Below, piece by piece: positions 42,336-51,244 of a DNA stretch of 64,000 bases. The position numbers and the translations under genes were made by a program. Every line of letters starts with the position of its first letter. Positions within the stretch are counted from its first letter, which is position 1. Source of the DNA: UBA2966 sp965242505 (lineage in GTDB: Bacteria > Pseudomonadota > Alphaproteobacteria > UBA2966); NCBI GenBank assembly GCA_965242505.1, contig OZ251449.1, positions 1,488,001 to 1,552,000 on the forward strand, given 5' to 3'. The notes under the pieces are model-generated. The model was given only the letters and a program-made list of their open reading frames with translations, searched no databases and was not told the DNA's origin.

Positions 42336-42742
42336 TCGCTGTGGCTGGGCCAGCACTTCCTCGTGGGGAACGTACCCTATTTCGCGTATACGCCCCTGAT
42401 GGCGCGATTGATCCCCGAAGCCAGCGACATGACGGTCGGGCCGCGCATCCAGCTCCTGCCCCTCTACAACCCCGTCGCCGTCGCCAAGGAGGCGGCCACG
42501 CTCGACGTTCCGTCCGGCGGGCGCTACGCGCTCGGCGTGGACTTCGGCTACAGGCCGGAAGGGTGCGACGCCTTCGGGGTCGGGAAGCGATCCGGGAAGT
42601 CGGCAAGGACGAGATTCTGCGTTACAATGAGGAACTCGGCGTGAACCATTTCATCATGCGGCTCCGGTGGCCGGGCCACGATCACGAGATGACGATGAAG
42701 CGCCTGCGCCGGCTGGGAGAGGTCGCCGCCGCAGTCGGCTGA
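42336..42742 (+). pseudogene. luciferase-like (LLM class) monooxygenase, truncated and internally deleted
   Basis: One frame reads SLWLGQHFLVGNVPYFAY, then DMTVGPRIQLLPLYNPVAVA and LDVPSGGRYALGVDFGYRPE, the N-terminal half of an LLM flavin monooxygenase without its first ~45 residues. Around 42590 another frame takes over with EILRYNEELGVNHFIMRLRW and ends at 42742, the normal C-terminus. About 150 codons in between are gone. The left border coincides with the repeat fragment, so an element-related rearrangement probably removed the 5' end. Confidence 0.8.
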
Positions 42743-42803
42743 CCGGCCGACGCCGACGGCATCCGGCAACCGCGGCGGGACGAGAACGGGAGGAAGCGAA
42801 GCC

Positions 42804-43226
42804 ATGTTCGCGCCCTTCGAAGGCGGCTGCCTGTGCGGCGCCATCCGTTACCGCGTCACCACGGAACCGCTCGGCGTCGTCATCTGCCACTGCGCCAACT
42901 GTCAGAAACAGACGGCGTCCGACCGTTCCCCCGTCGTGTGGGTCCCCGCCGAGGGCCTCGAGTTCCTCAAGGGAGAGACCAGGACCCTGCGCATCGAGGG
43001 AGCGACGGGCAACATGCAGAGCCGCCATTTCTGCGGCGAGTGCGGTTCGCCGATCATGACCCAGCCCGACGCCCGCCCCGGGATCCGCACGATCAAGGCG
43101 GGCACCATCGACGACCCGAGCTGGCTCCGGCCGTCCGCCCACATCTGGGTGGCGAGCGCCCCGCCCTACGCCCTCATCGACGACGACCTGCCCCGGCATC
43201 CCGGCAACCCGCCGAACATCGGCTGA
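42804..43226 (+). CDS. GFA family protein (glutathione-dependent formaldehyde-activating type)
   Basis: 140 aa. GGCLCGAIRYRV, then ICHCANCQKQT and HFCGECGSPIM give the zinc-binding Cys sets of the GFA fold; the C-terminal WLRPSAHIWVASAP is typical. Members bind a thiol adduct or act as small carbon-sulfur lyases; formaldehyde activation itself is doubtful for most. GGGAGGAAGCG precedes ATG 42804. It converges with the SDR gene at 43272. Confidence 0.88.
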   Translation: MFAPFEGGCLCGAIRYRVTTEPLGVVICHCANCQKQTASDRSPVVWVPAEGLEFLKGETRTLRIEGATGNMQSRHFCGECGSPIMTQPDARPGIRTIKAGTIDDPSWLRPSAHIWVASAPPYALIDDDLPRHPGNPPNIG

Positions 43227-43271
43227 GGCGCGCGCGGCGGCGCCCCGCCGGGACGGCAGTCGGCGCGGCGG

Positions 43272-44027
43272 TCAGTGCGAGAACCGCTTCATGCCGCCGT
43301 CGACGTACATCACCGAGCCCGAGACCATGCGCGCCTTCGGCGAGGCGACGAAGGCGACGAGGTTGCCGACGTCCTCCGGATCCCCGAACTCGCCGGCCGG
43401 GATGTGCTCCGCCGCGAAGGCGAGCTCGTCCTCCACCGTCGGATAGCCGCGCCTGTTCTGCTCCGAGTGGATGCGTCCGGGGACGATGCAGTTCGACGTC
43501 ACGCCATCCTTGGAGTGCTCGCGCGACAGACCCTTCGACCACGCCTGAACGGCGGCCTTGGCGCACGTGGCCGCGTTGATCCCGAAGGGCTCCATGGTGC
43601 CCGTGATGTTGACGATCCGCCCGTACTTGCGTTCGACCATGCCCGGAACGAACCGGTCGGAGACCCGCCGCACCGCCCACCAGTTCAGGTCCATGGCGTC
43701 GAGCCACACCCGCTCCTCGGCGCCGATCGGCGCCGGAACGGCGAAACCGGCGTTGTTCACCAGGATATCGAGGCGGCCGTAGGCGTCGTGGATCGCCTGC
43801 TCCAGGTTCTCCGCCGCATCGTCGGCCACGATGTCCTGCCCGATCACCAGCGGCCGCGGATGGCCGGCCACCGCGATGTCGTCCGCGACCCCGTTCAGAA
43901 GCTCCTCGCGCCGGGCGGTAACGGCCATCCGGCAGCCCTCCGCCGCCAGCGCCTTCGCCACGCCTTCCCCGATGCCGACGCTGGCGCCCGTGACCAGCGC
44001 CACGCGACCCTTCAGTTGCAGGTCCAT
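43272..44027 (-). CDS. SDR family protein lacking the catalytic Tyr
   Basis: 251 aa. The Rossmann part is normal (LVTGASVGIGEGVAKALAAEG, LDILVNNAGFAVP), and the C-terminus VSGSVMYVDGGMKRF is typical. At the active site, however, IVNITGTMEPFGINAATCAKAAVQ has Thr in place of the catalytic Ser region and Ala where the YxxxK Tyr should be (Lys present in CAKAA). GGGGAG precedes ATG 44027. It may be a non-dehydrogenase SDR or use another acid; NAD(P) binding appears intact. Confidence 0.87.
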   Translation of the reverse strand: MDLQLKGRVALVTGASVGIGEGVAKALAAEGCRMAVTARREELLNGVADDIAVAGHPRPLVIGQDIVADDAAENLEQAIHDAYGRLDILVNNAGFAVPAPIGAEERVWLDAMDLNWWAVRRVSDRFVPGMVERKYGRIVNITGTMEPFGINAATCAKAAVQAWSKGLSREHSKDGVTSNCIVPGRIHSEQNRRGYPTVEDELAFAAEHIPAGEFGDPEDVGNLVAFVASPKARMVSGSVMYVDGGMKRFSH

Positions 44028-44125
44028 GAAGTCTCCCCTCGTGTTTCGCGCCGTCCCGCGGCGCGGCCGTCGCCGCCGCCGTTCCCGGGCCGGGCGACGA
44101 CGCAAAAAGCGCGGCGGAACCTATC

Positions 44126-44356
44126 TCATGGCCGCCCGCGCCGCAAATTCCAGCGGCCGAACCACACCGCCAGGCGTCGTCGGCGCCGGCGGACCCACGA
44201 GACGTCGTCCGAGAGCACGAGCAATCCCAGGGGCAGCATCCAGAACCCGAGGACGGGAAGGAAGCCCAGGAAACCGCCGACGACCAAGGCCGCGCCCACC
44301 GAACGGCGCACCCAGGCGTTCGGATGACGCCGGATGGCCGAAACGCGCGCCCTCAT
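44126..44356 (-). CDS. small two-helix membrane protein
   Basis: 76 aa: a basic N-terminus, a hydrophobic hairpin (SVGAALVVGGFLGFLPVLGFWMLPLGLLVLSD split by the Pro/Gly turn FLPVLGFWMLP) and an Arg-rich tail. It matches a widespread small alphaproteobacterial membrane family recalled as PGPGW-type, function unknown. Its ATG overlaps the stop of the AtuA-like gene (ATGA), so it is the last gene of that operon. Confidence 0.72.
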   Translation of the reverse strand: MRARVSAIRRHPNAWVRRSVGAALVVGGFLGFLPVLGFWMLPLGLLVLSDDVSWVRRRRRRLAVWFGRWNLRRGRP

Positions 44357-46188
44357 GCGACGAGGCCGTGCGCGCGGGCCAGCGGTTCGGGAACGGCGAT
44401 GTCGATGTCCAGCAGCATCTGGGCGAAGGCCTTGGCCTGCGGGTCCATGCGCAACGAGATGACACCGCCGCCGCCGAGCGCCTCGCGCAGCACGAAATTG
44501 AACGCCTGGATGCCCGGCAACTCATAGCGCCGGACCGGACCGCGCAGCACGTGCCCGAAGTACGCCGCGACGGCATCCTCCGTCAGGCGCGCGCGGAGGA
44601 CGGGAACGAAATCAGGATGGCGGGCGATCACCCCGATGTTGGCGCTGTCGCCCTTGTCGCCGCTCCGCGCCAAAGCGAGCCCGACCAGGGGCACGGGAAC
44701 CGAAGGCTCCGGCGGGACGGGCGGGACGGGGAGATCATCCGCGCCGCCTTCATCCGCCGGCGGGCCGGATGCGGGCCGCGCGACCGACGCGGACGGAACG
44801 ACCGCGGGCGGGATACGCGCCGGAACGTCGATCGTCACGCCGCCCACGGTGACGGCGGCCGGGACGAGAGCCTTGTCGATCAGGAAGGAATGCAGCCGCG
44901 CCACCGGCGAGACGCGCGGCCGCCCTCCGAAGATCCCGGTCACTCCCGGCGCCATGCCGGTGACTGCGGACGCGGTCTCGCGGGAGAAGATCTCGACGGC
45001 CTCCCGCAAGTCGTGGTGGGCGGCGATCTTGACCACGACCTCGCGCGTTTCCCGCGCGCGGGCATGGGGGCCGTAGGTCGCCTCGGCGCCGAGAATCTCC
45101 ACGTCGGTGTCGCGGTAGTCGCCCATGCCGCGCTCTCGAAACAGACGGCGCGTGCGCCGGAGGATGGCGTCGGCCACGGCATCGCCCTTGAGCCTGGCGT
45201 CGATCCCGCCGATCATGAAGAGCGCCGTGGCGCGGTAGCCGTCGAGACAGGTCGCGTTGGCCTTGTAGGTCGGCGTGGCCGGACGTCCCCGGGCGCCCGT
45301 CACCCGCACCCTGTCCGGCCCGACCTCCTCCAGCGCGACGTCGGTGAAATCGCAGACGACGTCCGGCAGGACGTAACTGGCGGGGTCTCCCAGTTCGTAG
45401 AGCATCTGCTCGCCGACCGTGTGACGGCTGACCAGCCCGCCGGCGCCCGCCGGCCTGGACACCGTGAAGACGCCATCCGGCTCGCAGTCGACGAAGGGGA
45501 AGCCGATGTCGTGCCAGCCATCGGCCGCCAGTCGCCAGTCGGTGAAGTTCCCGCCGGTCGCCTGGGCGCCGCATTCGAGGATGTGGCCGGCGAGGCTGCC
45601 CGCCGCGAGCCGGTCGTGGTCGTCGTCCGCCCAGCCGAATTCGTGCATCAGCGGTCCCAGCGCGACCGCCGAATCGGCGCACTTCCCGGTGATCACGACC
45701 CGCGCCCCGGCGCCCAGCGCCTCGGCGATGGGCCGGCCGCCGAGATAGGCGTTGAGGCTCTGGACGTCGTCCGGGAACGGCGCTCCCGAGAACATCTCGG
45801 ACTTGTCGATGTCCCGGAGCTCGTCGAATCGCGGCATCAGGTCGTCGCCGGTGACCACCGCGATGTCGATGTCCATGCCCGCGTCCGCGGCCATCCCGGC
45901 GAGCGCGTCCCGGCAGGCCTCCGGATTGACCCCGCCGGCGTTGCTGACGATCTTGATGTCGTTCGCCACGACGTCGGCGAGGATGTCCTTCATGACAGGA
46001 TCGACGAAGTCGACAGCGTACCCCAAGCCGGGGTCGCGGCGCCGCGCCCGCGCCAACAGCGACATGGTGACCTCGGCGAGATAGTCGAACACCAGGTAAT
46101 CGACGGCGCCCCGACGCGCCAGTTGCCCCGGGGCGCCCGGCGTATCGCCCCAGAAGCCGCTACCGGAGCCGATCCGGACGGTCTTCAT
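44353..46188 (-). CDS. AtuA family protein (DUF1446, acyclic terpene utilisation type)
   Basis: 611 aa. RIGSGSGFWGDTPGAPGQLA at the N-terminus, DYLVFDYLAEVTMSLLARAR, IVSNAGGVNPEACRDALA, VVITGKCADSAVALGPLMHEFGW and ALARSGDKGDSANIGVIAR further on are the AtuA signatures; the C-terminal ~100 aa form the extra AtuA domain often found fused. AtuA proteins occur with citronellol/geraniol or leucine-related catabolic genes, but the exact role is unknown. No atuC/atuF carboxylase genes are present here. It is followed by the overlapping small membrane gene and preceded by an enoyl-CoA hydratase gene, supporting a CoA-thioester pathway. Confidence 0.9.
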   Translation of the reverse strand: MKTVRIGSGSGFWGDTPGAPGQLARRGAVDYLVFDYLAEVTMSLLARARRRDPGLGYAVDFVDPVMKDILADVVANDIKIVSNAGGVNPEACRDALAGMAADAGMDIDIAVVTGDDLMPRFDELRDIDKSEMFSGAPFPDDVQSLNAYLGGRPIAEALGAGARVVITGKCADSAVALGPLMHEFGWADDDHDRLAAGSLAGHILECGAQATGGNFTDWRLAADGWHDIGFPFVDCEPDGVFTVSRPAGAGGLVSRHTVGEQMLYELGDPASYVLPDVVCDFTDVALEEVGPDRVRVTGARGRPATPTYKANATCLDGYRATALFMIGGIDARLKGDAVADAILRRTRRLFRERGMGDYRDTDVEILGAEATYGPHARARETREVVVKIAAHHDLREAVEIFSRETASAVTGMAPGVTGIFGGRPRVSPVARLHSFLIDKALVPAAVTVGGVTIDVPARIPPAVVPSASVARPASGPPADEGGADDLPVPPVPPEPSVPVPLVGLALARSGDKGDSANIGVIARHPDFVPVLRARLTEDAVAAYFGHVLRGPVRRYELPGIQAFNFVLREALGGGGVISLRMDPQAKAFAQMLLDIDIAVPEPLARAHGLVA

Positions 46189-46228
46189 GACGGCGCGCTC
46201 CTTGCGGTCCGGTTCGCCGACTCGCGAC

Positions 46229-47020
46229 TCAGCGGCCCGGCCAGTCGGGGTCGCGCTTCTCCTGGAACGCGGCGAAACCTTCCCGCGCGTCCTCGGTCAT
46301 GGACATGCGGGCGACGTTCGCCTCGGCGAAGGCGAAGGCTTGGTGCAACGGCATGTCCTGCAGGGCGTGCAGGCCGTTCTTGCCGTGCCGCAAGGCGATG
46401 GGCGACCGCTTCAGGATCCGTCCGAGCAGCCACTCCACCTTCTCGTCCAGGCGGTCGGCCGGAACCACGTAGTTGACCAGCCCCATTTCCAGCGCCTCCG
46501 CCGCCGTGAACGGATCGCCGGTCATGCACATCTCCATCAGCTTGCGCCTCGGGACCAGCCGCAGCATGTAGCCCATGATCTGCATCGGAAACAGGCCGAC
46601 CTTCACCTCCGGCACGCCGAACCTGGCGGTTTCCGAGGCAACCGCCAGGTCACAGCCGCACAACAGGCCCATGCCGCCCGCCAGGACGTGCCCGTTGACC
46701 CGCGCGAGTATCGGCAGGTTGCAGGACTCGAACGCCCGGAAGACCTGGGTCAGGGCGTTGTGGGGCGCCGCCATGTCGGGTTTGACCGGAGACGCGGAGC
46801 CTTCCGCCCTGATGTCGGCGCCGGCGCAGAAGGCCCGGTCCCCGGCGCCCGTGAGGACGACCGCGCGAAGGCCCGGGTCGTCGTTCGCCTCGAGAACCGC
46901 CGCCCGGATCCGCGACAGCACGCGCTCGCTGACGGCGTTGCGGCTTTCCGGCCGGTTGATGGTGATCCAGCGCGCATCGCCGCGGCGCTCGACCAGAACC
47001 TCGTGGTCTTCATTCGACAT
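46229..47020 (-). CDS. enoyl-CoA hydratase/isomerase family protein
   Basis: 263 aa. Crotonase fold: WITINRPESRNAVSERVL, AFCAGADIRAEG (oxyanion hole), VNGHVLAGGMGLLCGCDLAVA, ARFGVPEVKVGLFPM and FAAFQEKRDPDWPG. The Glu at the second active-site position (VPEVKVG) is present, but the first (normally GGGxE) is Leu here (AGGMGLL), so it may be an isomerase- or hydrolase-like member rather than a standard hydratase. It sits between the AtuA and old-yellow-enzyme genes on the same strand. Confidence 0.9.
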   Translation of the reverse strand: MSNEDHEVLVERRGDARWITINRPESRNAVSERVLSRIRAAVLEANDDPGLRAVVLTGAGDRAFCAGADIRAEGSASPVKPDMAAPHNALTQVFRAFESCNLPILARVNGHVLAGGMGLLCGCDLAVASETARFGVPEVKVGLFPMQIMGYMLRLVPRRKLMEMCMTGDPFTAAEALEMGLVNYVVPADRLDEKVEWLLGRILKRSPIALRHGKNGLHALQDMPLHQAFAFAEANVARMSMTEDAREGFAAFQEKRDPDWPGR

Positions 47021-47080
47021 GATGGGATCGCTCCGGACTTGCCTTCCTGTCGTCGTCTTCGTGGGCCGGATCTGTCGAGA

Positions 47081-48223
47081 TCAGGCGCTCTCCCCGGCGG
47101 CCGTCCGGTCCTCGCGCCACAGCGAATCCTGGCGCGGCACCGCCACGTACTGATCGGGCCAGACGCCGTCGCCGTCCCGCGTCCCGAGCCCTTGGGCGGC
47201 GTGAAGCGCCCAGTAGGAATCGCGCAGATGGCCGCGGGCCAACGCCACCAGATCGGCGTCCCCGCGCTTGAGGATTCCCGCCACTTCCTCGACCGTGTTG
47301 ATGTTGCCGACGGCCATGGCCGCCACGCCGGCCTCGCGCTTGATACGGCGGGCGAAGGGGACGTACCCGAGCGGCGCGGGCCGGGGGACCATCGACCATC
47401 CGGCAATGCCGCCGGCTGACGCGGTGACGTAGTCGACGCCGCGCGCCTTGAACATCCGCGAGACCTCGACCGCGTCGTCGACGGTGTTTCCGCCCTCGAT
47501 GCCGTCGGTCGCGGAGATGCGGACGCCGAGCGGCATCGAGTCCGGGATGGCGCCGCGCGCCGCGTCCACGACCCGCAGGGGAAAACGCATGCGGTTCGGC
47601 AGGCCGCCCCCGTAGGCGTCGTCGCGCCTGTTCGAGACGGGCGACATGAAGCTCGAGATCAGGTAGCCGTGCGCGCCGTGGATCTCGATCAGGTCGAAGC
47701 CGGCGTCGACGGCCCGGGCGGCGGCGGCACCGAACTGGCCGACGACCTCGTCGATCATGCCCTCGTCCATGGCCCTGGGAACCTGGTTCTCCTCGCCGTA
47801 GGGCTCCGGGCTCGGGGCGATGATCTCCCAGTTGCCGGACTCCAGAGGGCGGTTCTGGCCGAGCCACATCGGCCTGGTCGACGCCTTGCGTCCGGCGTGT
47901 CCGAGCTGGATCCCGATCCTCGCGTCCGTGTGGCGATGCGCGAAATCCGTGATTCGCCGCCACACCTCGACGTGCGCGTCGTCGTACAGGCCGGCGCAGC
48001 CCGGCGTGATCCGGCCGATGGCCGAGACGCCCGACATCTCGGCGATGACGAGACCGGCCCCGCCGATCGCGCGCGAGCCCAGGTGCACGAGGTGCCAGTC
48101 GTTGGGGGCGCCCCCTTCCGCGGAATACTGGCACATGGGCGACACGACGACGCGGTTGGGAAGCTCGAGCCCGCGAAGGCGGAACGGCTCGAATATGGGC
48201 GAGACGTTCGGGGACTCGATCAT
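47081..48223 (-). CDS. old yellow enzyme family NADH:flavin oxidoreductase
   Basis: 380 aa. LFEPFRLRGLELPNRVVVSP-type N-terminus with MCQYSAEGGAPNDWHLVHLG (YqjM-like Cys/Tyr), IQLGHAGRKAST, and the signature FDLIEIHGAHGYLISSFMSP with SNRRDDAYGG. The protein should hold FMN and reduce activated C=C bonds of enoates or enones with NAD(P)H. It is the first gene of the OYE, enoyl-CoA hydratase, AtuA, small membrane protein set, which together suggests breakdown of a branched unsaturated acid. Confidence 0.92.
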   Translation of the reverse strand: MIESPNVSPIFEPFRLRGLELPNRVVVSPMCQYSAEGGAPNDWHLVHLGSRAIGGAGLVIAEMSGVSAIGRITPGCAGLYDDAHVEVWRRITDFAHRHTDARIGIQLGHAGRKASTRPMWLGQNRPLESGNWEIIAPSPEPYGEENQVPRAMDEGMIDEVVGQFGAAAARAVDAGFDLIEIHGAHGYLISSFMSPVSNRRDDAYGGGLPNRMRFPLRVVDAARGAIPDSMPLGVRISATDGIEGGNTVDDAVEVSRMFKARGVDYVTASAGGIAGWSMVPRPAPLGYVPFARRIKREAGVAAMAVGNINTVEEVAGILKRGDADLVALARGHLRDSYWALHAAQGLGTRDGDGVWPDQYVAVPRQDSLWREDRTAAGESA

Positions 48224-48347
48224 GCGGCCGACCTTCTCGCGGGGCGGAAGAGGAAATCCGGGCGGGCCGCGCCCCGCGCCCGTGACTTGTACCGGCGCGG
48301 GCGGCGCAGTTCAACACGACGCGCGGTCCGGGGGCCGCGGATGATCG

Positions 48348-48442
48348 GCATTCCTCATACCGGCAGGGATCGATGATTGCGCGGCGTTACGGGACCGCGG
48401 TCCACCCCCCTCCCGACCTCCCCCCTGTTATGGGGGAGGAGT
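48348..48442 (-). repeat. dispersed repeat, reversed right-end fragment
   Basis: CATTCCTCATACCGGCAGGG, TTGCGCGGCGTTACGGG and CCTCCCGACCTCCCCCCTG are the inverted right third of the element. It lies in the 442-base divergent gap between the OYE and TRAP genes; the remaining ~220 bases have only a weak promoter-like pair (TTGACG at 48553 and ATACAG at 48577). Confidence 0.75.
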
Positions 48443-48665
48443 ATGAATGGCCTCTCCGTCCCCCTCGTCCTCGATCCACATCAGGCGATGGCGCGACCCG
48501 CGCGCGGCCTATTCGCCCTCGTCGGCGACAAGGAACAATCCGGGACAGCCCATTGACGCGGCGGCGCCGAACCGCCATACAGGGTCCGCGACCGCCGGAC
48601 GTCCAAACGAGTCGGCGGGGCGAGGGGAGAAGAACACCGAACCGCGCGGGAGGCGGGGTCACGTC

Positions 48666-49958
48666 ATGGAAAGCATCATCCTGCTGTTCTGCCTCATCGT
48701 GCTGGTGCTGCTCGGCGCGCCGATCGGCTTCACGCTGATCCTGCTGCCGACGGCCTACATCCTGCTCTTCGATCCGGGGGTGCCGCTCAACCTGATCCCG
48801 ACGCAGATGTTCGACGTGATCGATTCGGTCACGTTGACGGCGATCCCGTTCTTCATGCTGACCGGCGAGCTCATGAGCACCGGCAAGATCACCGACCGGC
48901 TCGTCGAGCTGTCGGCCCGCATCATCGGGCGCATGCGCGGCAGCCTGGCCCAGGTGAACATCCTGGTGAGCATGTTCTTCGCCGGCATGAACGGCTCCGT
49001 CGTGGCCGACACGGCGACCGTCGGCTCGCTGCTCATCCCGGCCATGAAGCTGCGCGGCTACGAGCCCGAGTACGCCGCCGCGCTCACCTCGGTCAGCGCC
49101 ACGATCGGCGGCATCATCCCGCCCAGCATCGCCATGGTCATCCTGGCCAACGCCGGCGGCATCTCGGTCGGCGCCCTGTTCGCGGCCGGCATCATCCCGG
49201 GGATCCTGATCGGGATGACCCTGATGATGATGACCTACGTCATCGCCATAAAACGCAACTACGAGCGCAGCGAAGAGGATTTCAGCTGGATGGCGCTCGG
49301 CAAGGCGTTCCTCAACGCCTCCTTCGCGCTGGTCATTCCCGTGGTGCTGGTGGGGTCGGTCATGGGCGGCATCGCCGGCGTCGTGGAGGCCGGCGCCATA
49401 ACCGCGTGCGTGGCCCTGGCCCTCGGCGCCTTCGTCTACAAGACCGTCACCTGGGAATCGGTGGTGCAGGCGTTCATCCGCGCCTTCCGCACCAGCGCCA
49501 TCGTCTTCATCATCCTCTCCGCCGCCGGCCCGTTCAGCTGGCTGCTGACCATCCTGGGAGCGATCAACCTGCTCAGCGAATGGCTGTTGAGCTACGCCGA
49601 CACGCCGATCCTGTTCGCGACGGTCCTCGTGCTCTTCATCTACTTCATCGGCATGGTGATGGACTCCGGCGCCAACATCATCGTGCTCGGCCCGGTGCTG
49701 ATCCACATCTGCGTGCAGGCCGGGTATCCGCCCGAACAGGCGGCGATGATCATGGTCATCGGCTTCCTCTTCGGAACCGTGACGCCGCCCATCGGCGTGG
49801 CCTACTTCACCGCTGCGGCCGTGGCGCGGGCGACGCTGGAGTCCGTCGCCATAGCGATGCTGCCGTACCTCGTCGCCCTGTTCTTCCTGCTGTTCGTCGT
49901 CATCCTGGTGCCGCCGATCACGATGTGGCTGCCGACGGCGTGGGGATTCATCAATTAG
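48666..49958 (+). CDS. dctM: TRAP transporter large permease
   Basis: 430 aa with about 12 hydrophobic segments, among them ILLFCLIVLVLLGAPIGFTL, IPFFMLTGELMSTGKI, VNILVSMFFAGMNGSVVADTA, ATIGGIIPPSIAMVILA and VIGFLFGTVTPPIGVAYFTA, the standard DctM layout. It exchanges Na+ for an organic anion delivered by the binding proteins at 51245-53550. ATG 48666 follows GGGAGG at 11 bases. The small permease follows 15 bases after the stop. Confidence 0.93.
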   Translation: MESIILLFCLIVLVLLGAPIGFTLILLPTAYILLFDPGVPLNLIPTQMFDVIDSVTLTAIPFFMLTGELMSTGKITDRLVELSARIIGRMRGSLAQVNILVSMFFAGMNGSVVADTATVGSLLIPAMKLRGYEPEYAAALTSVSATIGGIIPPSIAMVILANAGGISVGALFAAGIIPGILIGMTLMMMTYVIAIKRNYERSEEDFSWMALGKAFLNASFALVIPVVLVGSVMGGIAGVVEAGAITACVALALGAFVYKTVTWESVVQAFIRAFRTSAIVFIILSAAGPFSWLLTILGAINLLSEWLLSYADTPILFATVLVLFIYFIGMVMDSGANIIVLGPVLIHICVQAGYPPEQAAMIMVIGFLFGTVTPPIGVAYFTAAAVARATLESVAIAMLPYLVALFFLLFVVILVPPITMWLPTAWGFIN

Positions 49959-49973
49959 GGGGGATCGGTCGAC

Positions 49974-50504
49974 ATGCTGGACGTCCTGAAAGGGCTGGAT
50001 TTCTGGGTCCGCCGGGTTCTGACCTGGTTCTGCGCGGTTCTGCTCGCCCTGATGGTGGTGTTCACCGTGTACACGGTGTTCATGCGCTACGTCTTCGAGA
50101 GCCCGCCCCCGTGGGGCGACCAGATGGCGGTGTTCAGCTGCATCTGGCTGGTGTTCATCGCCCTGGCGCTGACCACGCGGGAGAAAGAGCACATCGCGCT
50201 GGACATGCTCTATACCTACCTGCCGTTGAAGTGGTCGTTCGTGGTCCAGCAGGCGTGGAACCTCATCATCTGCGCGCTCGGGTTCGTCCTGCTGGTCTAC
50301 GGCTACGACACGGCGATCAACAATTTCGGCAAGTACTGGGAGCTCAACTACCTGCCCAAGAAGTATCCGATGATGATCCTGCCGACCACGGGCGCGCTCA
50401 TCATGATCGGTTCGCTCGTCGCCTTCCTGGAAGACCTGGCCAGTTACAGGAAGGGCGAGTTCGTGGCCAAGGAACCGCTCGACGAGGCCGTCGGCGGCGC
50501 CTGA
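49974..50504 (+). CDS. dctQ: TRAP transporter small permease
   Basis: 176 aa with four TM helices (VLTWFCAVLLALMVVFTVYTVFM, MAVFSCIWLVFIALAL, WNLIICALGFVLLVYGY, TTGALIMIGSLVAFLEDL) and the DctQ pattern RYVFESPPPWGDQ, TREKEHIALDMLY. It pairs with DctM. In this order (M before Q) and with DctP on the opposite strand, expression of the three parts must be coordinated across two promoters. Confidence 0.9.
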   Translation: MLDVLKGLDFWVRRVLTWFCAVLLALMVVFTVYTVFMRYVFESPPPWGDQMAVFSCIWLVFIALALTTREKEHIALDMLYTYLPLKWSFVVQQAWNLIICALGFVLLVYGYDTAINNFGKYWELNYLPKKYPMMILPTTGALIMIGSLVAFLEDLASYRKGEFVAKEPLDEAVGGA

Positions 50505-50616
50505 GCCGCCGGAGGCCGCAGTATCGCGTCACGAACCCGGCGCTGCCCTAGCGCCGACAGGTCGACTTCGTTGAACCCTCCATATACCTTCTTGTGACTC
50601 GGGGAGGGCAGGGCAG

Positions 50617-50889
50617 ATGCGCATGTTCGCCGTCATTCTGAACGAAGCAAATCCGGAAATCGCGGAACGCATAGCGGAATCGTACCCTACGCACTACCGT
50701 TTCAGCGATACCGTCTTCCTGGTCTCCGACGACGCTCTCGCGGAGACGGTATCGGTAAACGTCGGAATCAAGGGCGATGATCGAGTCGACGAGGGGCGCG
50801 GCGTGGTGTTCCGACTCAACGGCGCATACGCGGGATATACGAAGCGCGCCCTGTGGGAATGGCTCTCCGAAGCCGAAGGTCGGGAATGA
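50617..50889 (+). CDS. cassette 1, ~90-aa soluble protein A
   Basis: 90 aa: MRMFAVILNEANPEIAERI, then SYPTHYRFSDTVFLVSDD, and GVVFRLNGAYAGYTKRALWEWL. Predicted beta-alpha-beta pattern, no TM or signal. The second copy at 54015-54284 shares the ER-I-YP, FLV/WLV, GVVFRL, Y-G-Y/F and A-L/M-WEWL positions, so it is a real family. I do not recognise a function; a ferredoxin-like or Cas2/VapD-like fold is a guess from strand order. Its TGA overlaps the ATG of the next gene (ATGA). Confidence 0.8.
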   Translation: MRMFAVILNEANPEIAERIAESYPTHYRFSDTVFLVSDDALAETVSVNVGIKGDDRVDEGRGVVFRLNGAYAGYTKRALWEWLSEAEGRE

Positions 50890-51194
50890 TGGCGGCCGAT
50901 CTTCGCCTGGCAAACACCCAAGAACCGGACGCGGCGGCCAGCTCGAGCGGAAACGGCGGAAACGGACGCGGTGGGCTTATCAATCATCGCTTGAAAGAGC
51001 TGGAGCGCAGGGTCACCCGTCTGGAAAACGACATCTCTGAAATCAAGACGCTCTGTACCGAGATCAAGACCGGAATGTCCTCCCTGGCGTCCAGGACCTA
51101 TGTTCTTTGGGTTAGCGTTTCCATGATCTCCCTCGCATTCCTGACGCTTTTCGGTCACGCCGTCATACGGTGGATGACCGTCCCTTCCGCCTGA
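50886..51194 (+). CDS. cassette 1, coiled-coil membrane protein B
   Basis: 102 aa from the overlapping ATG 50886. After a polar Ser/Gly/Asn-rich start comes a coiled coil (HRLKELERRVTRLENDISEI and KTLCTEIKTGM) and one TM helix (TYVLWVSVSMISLAFLTLFG) ending close to the C-terminus. It resembles XhlA/holin-associated and DUF1640-like proteins in architecture. The partner in cassette 2 (53707-54018) has the same order. The last seven codons (MTVPSA-stop) are repeated as a remnant at 52439-52459. Confidence 0.78.
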   Translation: MMAADLRLANTQEPDAAASSSGNGGNGRGGLINHRLKELERRVTRLENDISEIKTLCTEIKTGMSSLASRTYVLWVSVSMISLAFLTLFGHAVIRWMTVPSA

Positions 51195-51220
51195 AAAAGA
51201 GAGGGGGCCGAGGCCCCCTC
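51194..51220 (-). terminator. rho-independent terminator of dctP copy 1
   Basis: GAGGGGGCC (51201-51209) and GGCCCCCTC (51212-51220) form a perfect hairpin. On the minus strand it is followed by TCTTTTT (the A-run 51194-51198 on the plus strand), 24 bases after the dctP stop. It directly adjoins the convergent cassette gene. Confidence 0.8.
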
Positions 51221-51244
51221 GGGAACGTCCGTTGACGGCTCCGC

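Noticed and set aside
48387..50192. 601-codon minus-strand frame opposite the TRAP permeases
   Set aside because: Asp/Glu/His/Gln-rich complement of membrane helices; DctM and DctQ are unmistakable.
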